Assembly (NCBI RefSeq): GCF_037975245.1
Contig: NC_092570.1
Span: forward strand, 10,891,001 to 10,955,000
Length of the DNA: 64,000 nucleotides
Direction: 5' to 3'
DNA from: Apostichopus japonicus
Lineage: Eukaryota > Echinodermata > Holothuroidea > Aspidochirotida > Stichopodidae
The position numbers were made by a program, and so were the translations under genes. How positions within the stretch are numbered: position 1 is the first letter of the stretch; every line of letters starts with the position of its first letter. Under the pieces are notes generated by a model. The model was not told where the DNA came from. It did no database searches and saw only the letters and a program-made list of their open reading frames with translations. Below are positions 33,435 through 48,800 of the stretch, piece by piece.

Positions 33435-34309
33435 TTGAATGTGCGGTACCGATCTATCATTTGTGCGGTACCGATCAATCGATGTGCGATACCGATCAAA
33501 CGAATGTTCAGTAGGGATGAATCGAATGTTCGATACCGATCAATCGTATGTTCGGTACCGATCAATCGAATGTGCGGTACCGATCAATTAAATGTTCAGT
33601 ACCGATCAATCGAATGTGCGGTGGCGATCAATCGAATGTGCGGGACCGATCAATCGAATGTGTGATACCGATCAATCGAATGTTCAGTTCCGATCAATCG
33701 AATGTGCGGTATCGATCAATCGAATGTTCAGTACCAGCAATCGAATTTGCGGTACCGATCAATTGAATGTGCGGTACCGATCAATCGTTAGTGCTGAACC
33801 GATTAAACAAACGCTAGGTACCGATAAATCGAATGTGCATTACCGATGAATCAAATGTGCGATACCGATCAATCGAATGTTTAGTATCGATCGATCGAAT
33901 GTCCGATACCGATCATCCGAATGTTCGGTACCGATTAATCGAATGTTCGGTACCGTTTAATTGAATGTGCGGTACCGATCATTCATATGCGCGGTACCGA
34001 TCAATCGATGTGCGATACCGATCAAACGAATGTTCAGTAGGGATGAATGGAATGTTCGATACCGATCAATCGAATGTTCGGTACCGATCAATCGAATGTG
34101 CGGTACCGATCAATTAAATGTTCAGTACCGATCAATCGAATGTGCGGTGGCGATCAATCGAATGTGCGGGACCGATCAATCGAATGTGTGATACCGATCA
34201 ATCGAATGTTCAGTTCCGATCAATCGAATGTGCGGTATCGATCAATCGAATGTTCAGTACCAGCAATCGAATTTGCGGTACCGATAAAACGAATGTTCAG
34301 TACCGATGA
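33435..34309 (+). repeat. 526-bp block duplicated within the satellite
   Basis: The variant monomer run from 33435 recurs from 33961 (offset 526 bp, about 24 monomers) with few differences. Both include the same odd monomers (CAGTAGGGATGAAT, GTGGCGATCAATC, GTACCAGCAATCG). Confidence 0.9.
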
Positions 34310-34486
34310 ATCGAATGTTCGGTACCGATCAATCGAATGTGCGGTACCGATTAATAGAATGTATTATACCGGTCAATCAAATGTTCGGTACCGATCAATC
34401 GAATGTTTAGTATCGATCGATCGAATGTCCGATACCGATCATTCGAATGTTCGGTACCGATTAATCGAATGTGCGGTACCGTTTAA

Positions 34487-34684
34487 TTGAATGTGCGGTA
34501 CCGATCTATCATTTGTGCGGTAACGATCTATCATTGGTGCGGTACCGATCAATCGAAGCTTCGGAACCTATCAATCGAATATTTAGTACCGATCAATCGA
34601 ATGTTCGGTACCGATGATTCGAATGTTCGGTACCGATCAGTCAAATGTGCGGTACAGTTCAATAGAATGTGCAGTACCGATTAA
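34487..34684 (+). repeat. Satellite segment recurring at 35671 and 38691
   Basis: The signature run (CGATCTATCATTTGTGCGG, CGATCTATCATTGGTGCGG, CGGAACCTATCAATC) occurs here and again from about 35671 and 38691, offsets 1184 and 3020 bp. This shows block-level duplication inside the array. Confidence 0.9.
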
Positions 34685-37600
34685 TCGAATGTTCAGTACC
34701 GATCAATCGAAAGTGCGGTACCGATCAATCGAATGTGCGGTACCGATAAAACCAATGTTCAGTACCGCTCAATCGAATGTGCGGTACCGATCAATCGAAT
34801 GTGCGGTACCGATCAATCGAATGTGCGGTACCGATCATTCGAATGTGCGGTACCGATCAATCGAATGTTCGGTACCGATCAATTGAATGTACGGTACCGA
34901 TCAATCGAATGTGCGATACCGATCATTCGAATAAAACGGATGAATCGAATATGCGGTACCGATCAATAGAATTTTCAGTACCGATAAATCGAATGTGCGG
35001 TACCGATCAATCGAATGTGCGTTGCCGATCAATCGAACGTTAGGTACCGATCAATCGAATGTGCAGTACCGATCAATTTAATGTTCGGTACCGATCAATC
35101 GAAAGTTCCGTACGGATCAATCAAATGTGCGGTACCGATCAATTGAATGTGCGGTACCGATCATTCGAATGTGCGGTACCGATCAATGGATTGTTCGGTA
35201 ACGATCAAGTAAATATGCGGTACCGATCAAACGAATGTGCGGTACCGATGAATCAAATATTCGGTACCGATGAATCGAATGTTCGGTACCGATCAACCGA
35301 ATGTGCGGTACCGATCAATCGAATGTTCGGTACCGATGAATCGAATGTTCGGTACCGATCAATCGAATGTTCGGTACCGATCAATCGAATGTGCGGTACC
35401 GATCAATCGAATGTGCGGTACCGATCAATCGAATGTTCGGTACCGATCAATCGAAAGTTCGGTACCGATCAATTGAATGTGCGGTACCGATCAATCGTTA
35501 GTGCTGAACCGATTAAACAAACGCTAGGTACCGATATATCGAATGTGCATTACCGATGAATCAAATGTGCGATACCGATCAATCGAATGTTTAGTATCGA
35601 TCGATCGAATGTCCGATACCGATCATTCGAATGTTCGGTACCGATTAATCGAATGTTCGGTACCGTTTAATTGAATGTGCGGTACCGATCTATCATTTGT
35701 GCGGTAACGATCTATCATTGGTGCGGTACCGATCAATCGAAGCTTCGGAACCTATCAATCGAATATTTAGTACCGATCAATCGAATGTTCGGTACCGATG
35801 ATTCGAATGTTCGGTACCGATCAGTCAAATGTGCGGTACAGTTCAATAGAATGTGCAGTACCGATTAATCGAATGTTCAGTACCGATCAATCGAATGTGC
35901 GGTACCGATCAATCGAATGTTCGGTACCAATCAATCGAATGTTCGGTACCGATCAATCGAATGTGAGATACCAATTAATCTAATTTGCAGTACCGATCAA
36001 AGGAATGTTCGGTACCGATGAATCAAATGTTCGATACTGATCAATCAAATGTGCGGTACCGATCATTTGAATGCTCGGTTCCGGTCAATCGAATGTGCAG
36101 TACCGATCAATCGAATGTTCGGCACCGATCAATCGAATGTTCGGTACCGGATAATCGAATGTGCGGTACCGTTCAATCGAATGTGAGGATTCGATCTATT
36201 CAATGTTCGGTACCGATCAATCGAATGTTCGGTACCGATCAATCGAATGTAAGGTAGCGATCAATGAAAAGTGCGGTACCGATCATTCGAATGTTTGGTA
36301 CCGATCAGACGAATGTTAGCCACGGATCAATTAAATGTGTACTATTGTTAAAACGAATGTTTGGTACCGATCAATCGAATGTGCGGTTTCGATCAATCGA
36401 ATGTTCGGTACAGATAAATCGAATGTGCCGTACCGTACCGATCAATCGAATGTTCAATACCGATCAATCTAATGATCGGTACCGATCAATCGAATGTGCG
36501 ATACCGATGAATCAAATGTTCGGTACCGATCGATCGAATGTGAGGATTCGATCTATTCAAAGTTCGGTACCGATCAATCGAATGTTCGGTACCGATCAAT
36601 CGAATGTAAGGTAGCGATCAATCGAAAGTGCGGTACCGATCAATCGAATGTTTGGTACCGATCAATCGAATGTGCGGTTTCGATCAATCGAATGTTCGGT
36701 ACAGATAAATCGAATGTGCCGTACCGATCAATCGAGTGTTCAATACCGATCAATCTAATGATCGGTACCGATCAATCGAATGTGCGATACCGATGAATTG
36801 AATGTGTACTATCGTTAAATCGAATGTTCGGTACCGATCAATCGAATGTGCGGATTCGATAAATCGAATTTTCGGTACCGGTCAATCGAATGTGCGGTAC
36901 CGATCAATCGAATGTTCAATACCGATTAGACGAATGTTAGCTACGGATCAATTAAATGTGTACTATTGTTAAAACGAATGTTTGGTACCGATCAATCGAA
37001 TGTGCGGTACCGATCAATCGAATGTGCGGTACCGATCAATTTAATGTGCGGTACCGATTAATCGAATGTTCGGTACCGATCAAACGAATGTTCGGTACCG
37101 ATCAATCGAATGTGTACTATCGTTATATCGAATGTTCGGTACCGATCAATCGAATGTGCGGATTCGATTAATCGAATGTTCGGTACCTATCAATCGAATG
37201 CTCGGTACCGATCAATCGAATGATCGGTACCGATCAATCGAAGGTGCGGTACCGATCAATCGAACGAATGGTACCGATCAATCGAATGTGCGGTACCGAT
37301 TAATCGAATGTTCGGTACCGATCAAACGAATGTTCGGTACCGATCAATCGAATGTGTACTATCGTTATATCGAATGTTCGGTACCGATCAATCGAATGTG
37401 CGGATTCGATTAATCGAATGTTCGGTACCTATCAATCGAATGCTCGGTACCGATCAATCGGATGATCGGTACCGATCAATTTAATGTGCGGTACCGATTA
37501 ATCGAATGTTCGGTACCGATCAAACGAATGTTCGGTACCGATCAATCGAATGTGTGATACCGATCAATCGAATGTTCGGTACCGATCAATCGAATGTGCG

Positions 37601-40600
37601 GATTCGATTAATCGAATGTGTGATACCGATCAATCGAATGCTCGGTACCGATCAAGCGAATGCTCAGTACCGATCAATCGAATGTGCGGTACCGATCAAT
37701 AGAATGTGCGGTACCGATAAATCTAATGTGCGGTACCGATAAATGGAATTTTCGTTACAGATCAAACGAATGTTCGATACCGATCAATCGAATATGCGGT
37801 ACCGATCAATCGAATGTGCGGTACCGATCAATCGAATGTGCGGTACCGATCAATCTAAGGTGCGGTACCGATTAATCGAATGTTCGGTACCGATCAATCG
37901 AAATTTTCGGTACCGATCAATCGAATGTGCGGTACCGATCAATCGAATGTGCGGTACCGTTCAATCTAATGTGCGGTACCGATTAATCGAATGTTCGGTA
38001 CCGATCAATCGAATGTGTACTATCGTTATATCGAATGTTCGGTACCGATCAATCGAATGTGCGGTACCGATCAATCGAATGTGCGGTACCGATCAATTTA
38101 ATGTGCGGTACCGATTAATCGAATGTTCGGTACCGATCAAACGAATGTTCGGTACCGATCAATCGAATGTGTACTATCGTTATATCGAATGTTCGGTACC
38201 GATCAATTGAATGTGTGGATTCTATTAATCGAATGTTCGGTTCCGATCAATCGAATGTGCGGTACCGATCGATCGAATGATCGGTACCGATCAATCGAAT
38301 GTAAGGTAGCGATCAATCGAAAGTGCGGTACCGATTAATCGAATGTTCGGTACCGATCAATCGAATGTTCGGTACCGATCAATCGAATGTGCGGTACCGA
38401 TCAATCGAATGTTCGGTACCGATCAATCGCAAGTTCGGTACCAATCAATTGAATGTGCTGTACCGATCAATCGATAGTGCTGAACCGATTAAACAAACGC
38501 TAGGTACCGATAAATCGAATGTGCATTACCGATGAATCAAATGTGCGATACTGATCAATCGAATGTTTAGTATCGATCGATCGAATGTCCGATACCGATC
38601 AATCGAATGTTTGGTACCGATCAATTTAATGTGCGATACCGATTATTCGAATGTTCGGTACCGATTAATCGAATGTGCGGTACCGTTTAATTGAATGTGC
38701 GGTACCGATCTATCATTTGTGCGGTACCGATCTATCATTGGTGCGGTACCGATCAATCGAAGCTTCGGAACCTATCAATCGAATATTTAGTACCGATCAA
38801 TCGAATGTTCGGTACCGATGATTCGAATGTTCAGTACCGATCAGTCAAATGTGCGGTACAGTTCAATAGAATGTGCAGTACCGATTAATCGAATGTTCAG
38901 TACCGATCAATCGAATGTGCGGTACCGATCAATCGAATGTTCGGTACCGATCAATCGAATGTTCGGTACCGATCAATCGAATGTGAGATACCAATTAATC
39001 GAATTTGCAGTACCGATCAAAGGAATGTTCGGTACCGATGAATCAAATGTTCGATACTGATCAATCAAATGTGCGGTACAGATAAATCGAATGTGCCGAA
39101 CCGATCAATCGAATGTTCGGTACCGATCAATCGAATGTGCGGTTTCGATCAATCGAATGTTCGGTACAGATAAATCGAATGTGCCGTACCGATTAATCGA
39201 ATGTTCAATACCGATCAATCTAATGATCGGTACCGATCAATCGAATGTGCGATACCGATGAATCGAATGTTCGGTACCGGTCATCGAATGTGAGGATTCG
39301 ATCTAGTCAATGTTCGTTACCGATCAATCGAATGTTCGGTACCGATCAATAGAATGTAAGGTAGCGATCAATCGAAAATGCGGTACCGATCAATCGAATG
39401 TTTTGTACCGATCAGACGAATGTTAGCTACGGATCAATTAAATGTGTACTATTGTTAAAACGAATGTTTGGTACCGATCAATCGAATGTGCGGTTTCGAT
39501 CAATCGAATGTTCGGTACAGATAAATCGAATGTGCCGTACCGATCAATCGAGTGTTCAATACCGATCAATCTAATGATCGGTACCGATCAATCGAATGTG
39601 CGATACCGATGAATTGAATGTGTACTATCGTTAAATCGAAAGTTCGGTACCGATCAATCGAATGTGCGGATTCGATCAATCGAATTTTCGGTACCGGTCA
39701 ATCGAATGTGCGGTACCGATCAATCGAATGTTCAATACCGATCAGACGAATGTTAGCTACGGATCAATTAAATGTGTACTATTGTTAAAACGAATGTTTG
39801 GTACCGATCAATCGAATGTGCGGTACCGATCAATCGAATGTGCGGTACCGATCAATTTAATGTGCGGTACCGATTAATTGAATGTTCGGTACCGATCAAT
39901 CGAATGTTATATCGAATGTTCGGTACCGATCAATCGAATGTGTGGATTCGATTAATCGAATGTTCGGTACCGATCAGTCGAATGATCGGTACCGATCAAT
40001 CGAATGATCGGTACCGATCAATCGAAGGTGCGGTACCGATCAATCGAACGAATGGTACCGATCAATCGAATGTGCGGTACCGATCAATCGAATGTGCGGT
40101 ACCGATTAATCGAATGTTCTGTACCGATCAATCGAATGTGTGATACCGATCAATCGAATGTTCGGTACCGATCAATCGAATGTGCGGATTCGATTAATCG
40201 AATGTGTAATACCGATCAATCGAATGCTCGGTACCGATCAATCGAATGCTCAGTACCGATCAATCGAAGGTGCGGTACCGATCAATCTAATGTGCGGTAC
40301 CGATAAATCGAATTTTTGTTACAGATCAAACGAATGTTCGGTACCGATCAATCGAATATGCGGTACCGATCAATCGAATGTGCGGTACCGATTAATCGAA
40401 TGTTCTGTACCGATCAATCGAATGTGTGATACCGATCAATCGAATGTGCGGTACTGATCAATCGAATGTGCGGTACCGATCAATCTAATGTGCGGTACCG
40501 ATAAATCGAATTTTCGTTACAGATCAAACGAATGTTTGGTACCGATCAATCGAATGTGCGGTACCGATCAATCGAAGGTGCGGTACCGATCAATCGAATG

Positions 40601-43600
40601 TTCGGTACCGATCAATCGAAATTTTCGGTACCGATCAATCGAATGTGCGGTACCGATCAATCGAATATGTGATACCGATCAATCGAATGTGTGATACCGA
40701 TCAATCGTATGTTCGGTACCGATCAATCGAATGTGCGGTACCGATCAATCGAATGTGCGGTACCGATAAATCTAATGTGCGGTAACGATAAATCGAATGT
40801 GCGGTACCGATCAATCTAATGTGCGGTACCGATTAATCGAATGTTCAGTACCGATCAATGGAATGTTCGGTACCGATCAATCGAATGTGCGGTACCGATT
40901 ATTAGAATGTGAAATACCGATCAATCGAATGTGCGGTACCAATCAATCGAAATTTTCGGTACCGATCAATCGAATGTGCGGTACCGATCAATCGAATGTG
41001 CGGTACCGATTAATCGAATGTTCGGTACCGATCAATCGAATGTTCGGTACCGATCAATCGAATGTGTACTATCGTTATATCGAATGTTCCGTACCGATCA
41101 ATGGAATGTGCGGTACCGATTAATCGAATGTTCGGTACAGGTCAATCGAATGCTCTGTGCCGATCAATCGAATGTTCGGTACCGATCAATCGAAGGTGCG
41201 GGTACCGATCATTTGAATGTTAGTAACCGATCAATCGAATGTGTGATACCGTACAATCGAATGGGCGATACAGATCAATCGAACGTTTGGTACCGATCAA
41301 TCGAATGTGCGGTACCGATCAATCGAATGTGCGGTACCGATTTATCGAATGTTCGGTACCGGTCAATCGAATGTGTTTTACCGATCAATTGAATGTGTGA
41401 TACCGTACAATCGAATGGGCGATACAGATCAATCGAATGTTCGGTACCGATCAATCGAATGTGCTGTATCGATAAATCGAATGTGCGGTACCGATAAATC
41501 TAATGTGCGGTACCGATTAGTCGAATTTTCGGTACAGATCAAACGAATTTTCGTTACCGATCAATCGAATATGCGGTACCGATCAATCGAATGTTCGGTA
41601 CCGATCAATCGAATGTGCGGTACCGATCAATCGAATGTGAGATACCGATCAATAGAATGTGTGTATTCGATCTATTTAATGTTCGGTACCGATCAATCGA
41701 ATGTGCGGTACCGATTAATCGAATGCTCGGTACCGATCAATCGAATGTGTGGTACCGATCAATCGAATGTTCGGTACCGATTAATCGAATGTTCGGTACC
41801 GATCAAACGAATGTGTACTATCGTTATATCGAATGTTCGGTACCGATCAATCGAATGTGCGGATTCGATTAATCGAATGTTCGGTACCGATCAATCGAAT
41901 GCTCGGTACCGATCAATCGAATGATCGGTACCAATCAATCGAAGGTGCGGTACCGATCAATCGAACGAATGGTACCGATCAATCGAATGTGCGGTACCGA
42001 TCAATCGAATGTGCAGTAACGATTAATCGAATGTTCGGTACCGATCAATCGAATGTGTGATACCGATCTATCAAATGTGCGGATTCGATTAATCGAATGT
42101 GTGATACCGATCAATCGAATGCTCTGTACCGATCAATCGAATGCTCAGTACCGATCAGTCGAATGTGCGGTACCGATCAATCGAATGTGCGGTACCGATC
42201 AATCGAATGTGCGGTACCGATAAATCTAATGTGCGGTACCGATAAATCGAATTTTCGTTACAGATCAAACGAATGTTCAGTACTGATCAATCGAATATGC
42301 GGTACCGATCAATCGAATGTGCGGTACCGATCAATCGAATGTGCGGTACCGATCAATCGAATGTGCGGTACCGATTAATCGAATGTTCGGTACCGATCAA
42401 TCGAAATTTTCGGTACCGATTAATCGAATGTTCGGTACCGATCAAACGAATGTTCGGTACTGATCATTCGAATGTGTACTATCGTTATATAGAATGTGCG
42501 GTACCGATCAATCGAATATTCGGTACCGATCAATCGAATGTGCGGTACCGATCAATCGAATGTGCGGTACTGATTAATCGAATGTTCGGTACCGATCAAA
42601 CGAATGTTCGGTACCGATCAATCGAATGTGTCCTATCGTTATATCGAATGTTCGGTACCGATCAATCGAATGTGCGGATTCGATTAATCGAATGTGCGGA
42701 ACCGATCAATCGAATGCTCGGTACCGATCAATCGAATGTTCGGTACCGATCAATCGAAGGTGCGGTACCGATCAATCGAACGAATGGTACCGATCAATCG
42801 AATGTGCGGTACCGATCAATCGAATGTGCGGTACCGATCAATCGAATGTTCGGTACCGATCAATCGAATATGTGATACAGATCAATCGAATGTGCGGTTC
42901 CGATCAATCGAATGTGCGGATTCGATTAATAGAATGTGTGATACCGATCAATCGAATGCTCGGTACCGATCAATCGAATGCTCAGTACCGATCAATCGAA
43001 TGTGCGGTACCAATCGATCGAATGTGCGGTACCGATCAATAGAATGTGCGGTACCGATAAATCTAATGTCCGGTACCGATAAATCGAATTTTCGTCACAG
43101 ATCAAACGAATGTTCGGTACCGATCAATCGAATGTGCGGTACCGATCAATCGAATGTGCGGAACCGATCAATCGAATGTGCGGTACCGATCAATCTAATG
43201 TGCGGTACCGATTAATTCGAATGTTCGGTACCGATCAATCGAAATTTTCGGTACCGATCAATCGAATGTGCGGTACCGATCAATCGAATGTGCGGTACCG
43301 ATCAATCGAATGTGCGGTACAGATCAAACGAATCTTCGGTACTGATCAATCGAATGTGTACTATCGTTATATCGAATGTTCGGTACCGATCAATCGAATG
43401 TGCGGTACCGATCAATCGAATGTTCGGTACCGATAAATCTAATGTGCGGTACCGATCAATCGAATGTTCGGTACCGATCAATCGAATATGCGGTACCGAT
43501 CAATCGAATGTGCGGTACCGATCAATCGAATGTGCGGTACCGATCAATCGAATGTGCAGTACCGATCAATCGAATGTGTGATACTGATCAATTTAATGTG

Positions 43601-44342
43601 CCAATCCGATCAATCGAATTTTCGGTACCGATCAAACGAATGCTCATTACCGATCAATCGAATGATCGGTACCGATCAATCGAATGTGCGGTACCGATCA
43701 ATCGAATGATCGGTACCGATTAATCAATAGTGCGGTACCGATCAATGGGATGTGTTGTACCGATCAATCGAATGTTCGGTACCGATCAATCGAATGTTCA
43801 ATACCGATCAATCGAATGTTCGGTACCGATCAATCGAATGTTCGGTACCGATCAAACGAATGTGCGGTACCGATCAATCGAATGTGTGATACCGATCAAT
43901 CGAATGTTCGGTACCGATCAGTCGAATGTGCGGTACCGATCAATCGAATGTGCGGTACCGATCAATCTAATATGCGGTACCAATTAATCGAATTTTCGGT
44001 ACCGATCAAACGAATGCTCAGTACCGATGAATCGAATGGGCGATACCGATCAATCGAACGTTTGGTACCGATCAATCGAATGTGCGGTACCGATTAATCG
44101 AATGTGCGGTACCGATCAATCGAATGTGCGGTACCAATCAATCGAAGATGCGGTACCGATCAATCGAATGTGTGATACCGTACAATCGAATGGGCGATAC
44201 AGATCAATCGAACGTTGGTACCGATCAATCGAATGTGCTATACCGATCAATCGAATGTTCGGTTCCGATCAATCGAATGTGTTATACCGATCAATCGAAT
44301 GTGCGGTACCGATAAATTTAATGTGCGGTACCGATCAATAAA

Positions 44343-45862
44343 ATGTGCGGTACCGATCAATCGAATGTTCGGTACCGATCAAACGAATGTTCGGTACCGA
44401 TAAATCGAATGTGTACTATCGTTATAACAAATGTTCGGTACCGATCAATCGAATGTGGGGATTCGATCAATCGAATGTTCGGTACCGATCAATCGAATGT
44501 GCGGTACCGATCAATCGAATGTTCAATACCGATCAATCGAATGATCGGTACCGATCAATCGAATGTGCGATACCGATCAAACGAATGTTCGGTACCGATC
44601 GATCGAATGGGTGATACCGATCAATCGAATGTGCGGTACCGATCAATCGAGTGTTCGGTACCGATCAATCGAATGTGCGGTACCGATCAATCGAATGTTC
44701 GGTACCGATCAATCAAATGTGCGGTACCGATCAATCGAATGATCGGTACCGATCAAACGAATGTGTCATACCGATCAATCGAATGTTCAATACCGATCAA
44801 TCGAATGTTCGATACCGATCAAACGTATGATCGGTACCGATCAATCGAATGTAAGGTAGCGATCAATCGAAAGTGCGGTACCGATCAATCGAATGTTCGT
44901 TACCGATCAATCGAATGTGTACTATCGTTAAATCGAATGTTCGGTACCCATCAATCGAATGTGGGGATTCGATCAATCGAATGTTCGGTACCGATCAATC
45001 GAATGTGCGGTACCGATCAATCGAATGTTCAATACCGATCAATCGAATGATCGGTACCGATCAATCGAATGTGCGATACCGATCAAACGAATGTTCGGTA
45101 CCGATCGATCGAATGGGTGATACCGATCAATCGAATGTGCGGTACCGATCAATCGAGTGTTCGGTACCGATCAATCGAATGTGCGGTACCGATCAATCGA
45201 ATGTTCGGTACCGATCAATCAAATGTGCGGTACCGATCAATCGAATGATCGGTACCGATCAAACGAATGTGTCATACCGATCAATCGAATGTTCAATACC
45301 GATCAATCGAATGTTCGATACCGATCAAACGTATGATCGGTACCGATCAATCGAATGTAAGGTAGCGATCAATCGAAAGTGCGGTACCGATCAATCGAAT
45401 GTTCGTTACCGATCAATCGAATGTGTACTATCGTTAAATCGAATGTTCGGTACCGATCAATCGAATGTGGGGATTCGATCAATCGAATGTTCGGTACCGA
45501 TCAATCGAATGTGCGGTACCGATCAATCGAATGTTCAATACCGATCAATCGAATGATCGGTACCGATCAATCGAATGTGCGATACCGATCAAACGAATGT
45601 TCGGTACCGATCGATCGAATGGGTGATACCGATCAATCGAATGTGCGGTACCGATCAATCGAGTGTTCGGTACCGATCAATCGAATGTGCGGTACCGATC
45701 AATCAAATGTGCGGTACCGATCAATCGAATGATCGGTACCGATCAAACGAATGTGTCATACCGATCAATCGAATGTTCAATACCGATCAATCGAATGTTC
45801 GATACCGATCAAACGTATGATCGGTACCGATCAATCGAATGTAAGGTAGCGATCAATCGAAA
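44343..45862 (+). repeat. Higher-order block, three copies at 506 and 484 bp spacing
   Basis: Blocks are marked by GTAAGGTAGCGATCAATCG followed by GTGTACTATCGTTAAATCG, starting at 44851, 45357 and 45841. Spacings of 506 (23 monomers) and 484 (22 monomers) show the third interval has lost one monomer. Copies are almost identical. Confidence 0.93.
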
Positions 45863-48800
45863 GTGCGGTACCGATCAATCGAATGTTCGTTACCGATCAA
45901 TCGAATGTGTACTATCGTTAAATCGAATGTTCGGTACCGATCAATCGAATGTGCGGATTCGATCAATCGAATGTGTGATACCGATCAATCGAATTGGCGA
46001 TACAGATCAATCGAACGTTTGGTACCGATCAATCGAATGTGCGGTACCGATCAATCGAATGTTCGGTACCGATCAATCGAATGTAAGGTAGCGATTAATC
46101 GAAAGTGTGGTACCGATCAATCGAATGTTCGGTACCGATCAATCGAATGTAAGGTAGCGATCAATCGAAAGTGCGGTACCGATTAATTGAATGTTCGGTA
46201 CCGATCAATCGAATGTGCGGTTCCAATCAATCGAAGATGCGGTACCGATCAATCGAATGTGTGATACCGTACAATCGAATGGGCGAAACAGATCAATCGA
46301 ACGTTGGTATACCGGTCAATCGAATGTGTTATACCGATCAATCGAATGTTCGGTTCCGATCAATCGAATGTGTTATACCGATCAATGGAATGTGCGGTAC
46401 CGATAAATTTAATGTGCGGTACCGATTAATCGAATTTTCGGTACAGATCAAACGAATTTTCGGTACCGATCATTCGAAAGTGCGTTACCGATCAATCGAA
46501 TGTGCGGTACAGATCAATCGAATGTGCGGTACCGATCAATCTAATGTGCGGTACCGATCAATAAAATGAGCGGTACCGATCAATCGAATGTTCGGTACCG
46601 ATCAAACGAATGTTTAATACCGATCAATCGAATGTTCGGTACCGATCAATTGAATGTTCGGTACCGATCAATCGAAAGTGCGGTACCGATCAATCGAATG
46701 TTCGGTACTTATCAATCGAATGTTCCGTACCGATCAATGTAATGTGCGGTACCAATTAATCGAATGTTCGGTACCGATCAAACGAATGTTCGGTACCGAT
46801 CAATCGAATGTGTACTATCGTTATATCAAATGTTCGGTACCGATCAATCGAATGTAAGGTAGCGATCAATCGAAAGTGCAGTACCGATCAATCGAATGTT
46901 CGGTACCGATCAATGGAAAATTCGGTACCGATTAATCGAATGCTCTGTACCGATCAATCGAATGTGCGTTACCAATCAATCGAAGGTGCGGTACCGATCA
47001 TTTGAATGTTCGGTACCGATCAATCGAATGTGTGATACCGTACAATCGAATTGGCGAAACAGATCAATCGAACGTTTGGTACCGATTAATCGAATGAGCG
47101 GTACTGATTAATCGAATGTTCGGTACCGATCAAACGAATGTTTAATACCGATCAATCGAATGTGCAGTACCGATCAATCGAATGTTCGGTACCGATCAAT
47201 CGCAAGTGCGGTACCGATCAATCGAATGTTCGGTACCTATCAATCGAATGTTCCGTACCGATCAATGTTATGTGCGGTACCGATTAATCGAATGTTCGGT
47301 ACCGATCAAAGGAATGTTCGGTACCGATCAATCGAATGTGTACTATCGTTATATCAAATGTTCGGTACCGATCAATCGAATGTAAGGTAGCGATCAATCG
47401 AAAGTGCGGTACCGATCAATCGAATGTTCGGTACCGATCAATGTAATGTGCGTTACCGATCAATCGAATGTGCAGTACCGATCAATTGAATGTTCGGTAC
47501 CGATCAATGGAAAATTCGGTACCGATTAATCGAATGTTCGGTACCGATCAATCGATTGTGCGTTACCAATCAATCGAAGGTGCGATACCGATCATTTGAA
47601 TGTTCGGTACCGATCAATCGAATGTGTGACACCGTACAATCGAATTGGCGATACAGATCAATCGAACGTTTGGTACCGATCAATCGAGTGAGCGGTACCG
47701 ATTAATCGAATGTTCGGTACCGATCAAACGAATGTTTAATACCGATCAATCGAATGATCGGTACCGATCAATCGAAGGTGCGATACCGATCAATCGAATG
47801 TTCGGTACCGATCGATCGAATGTGCGATACCGATCAATCGAATGTGCGGTACCGATCAATCGAGTTTTCGGTACCGATCAATCGAATGTGCGGTACCGAT
47901 CAATCGAATGTTCGGTACCGATCAATCAAATGTGCGGTACCGATCAATCGAATGATCGGTACCGATCAATCGAATGTGTCATACCGATCAATCGAATGTT
48001 CAATACCGATCAATCGAATGTTCGATACCGATCAAACGTATAATCGGTACCGATCAATCGAATATTCGATACCTATCAATCGAATGTTCGGTACCGATCA
48101 ATCGAATGTAAGGTAGCGATCAATCGAAAGTGCGGTACCGATCAATCGAATGTTCGGTACCGATCAATGTAATGTGCGTTACCGATCAATCGAATGTGCA
48201 GTACCGATCAATCGAATGTTCGGTACCGATCAATGGAAAATTCGGTACCGATTAATCGAATGTTCGGTACCGATCAATCGAATGTGCGTTACCAATCAAT
48301 CGAAGGTGCGATACCGATCATTTGAATGTTCGGTACCGATCAATCGAATGTGTGACACCGTACAATCGAATTAGCGATACAGATCAATCGAACGTTTGGT
48401 ACCGATCAATCGAATGAGCGGTACCGATTAATCGAATGTTCGGTACCGATCAAACGAATGTTTAATACCGATCAATCGAATGATCGGTACCGATCAATCG
48501 AATGTGCGATACCGATCAATCGAATGTTCGGTACCGATCGATCGAATGTGCGATACCGATCAATCGAATGTGCGGTACCGATCAATCGAGTGTTCGGTAC
48601 CGATCGATCGAATGTGCGGTACCGATCAATCGAATGTTCGGTACCGATCAATCAAATGTGCGGTACCGATCAATCGAATGATCGGTACCGATCAATCGAA
48701 TGTGTCATACCGATCAATCGAATGTTCAATACCGATCAATCGAATGTTCGATACCGATCAAACGTATAATCGGTACCGATCAATCGAATATTCGATACCT

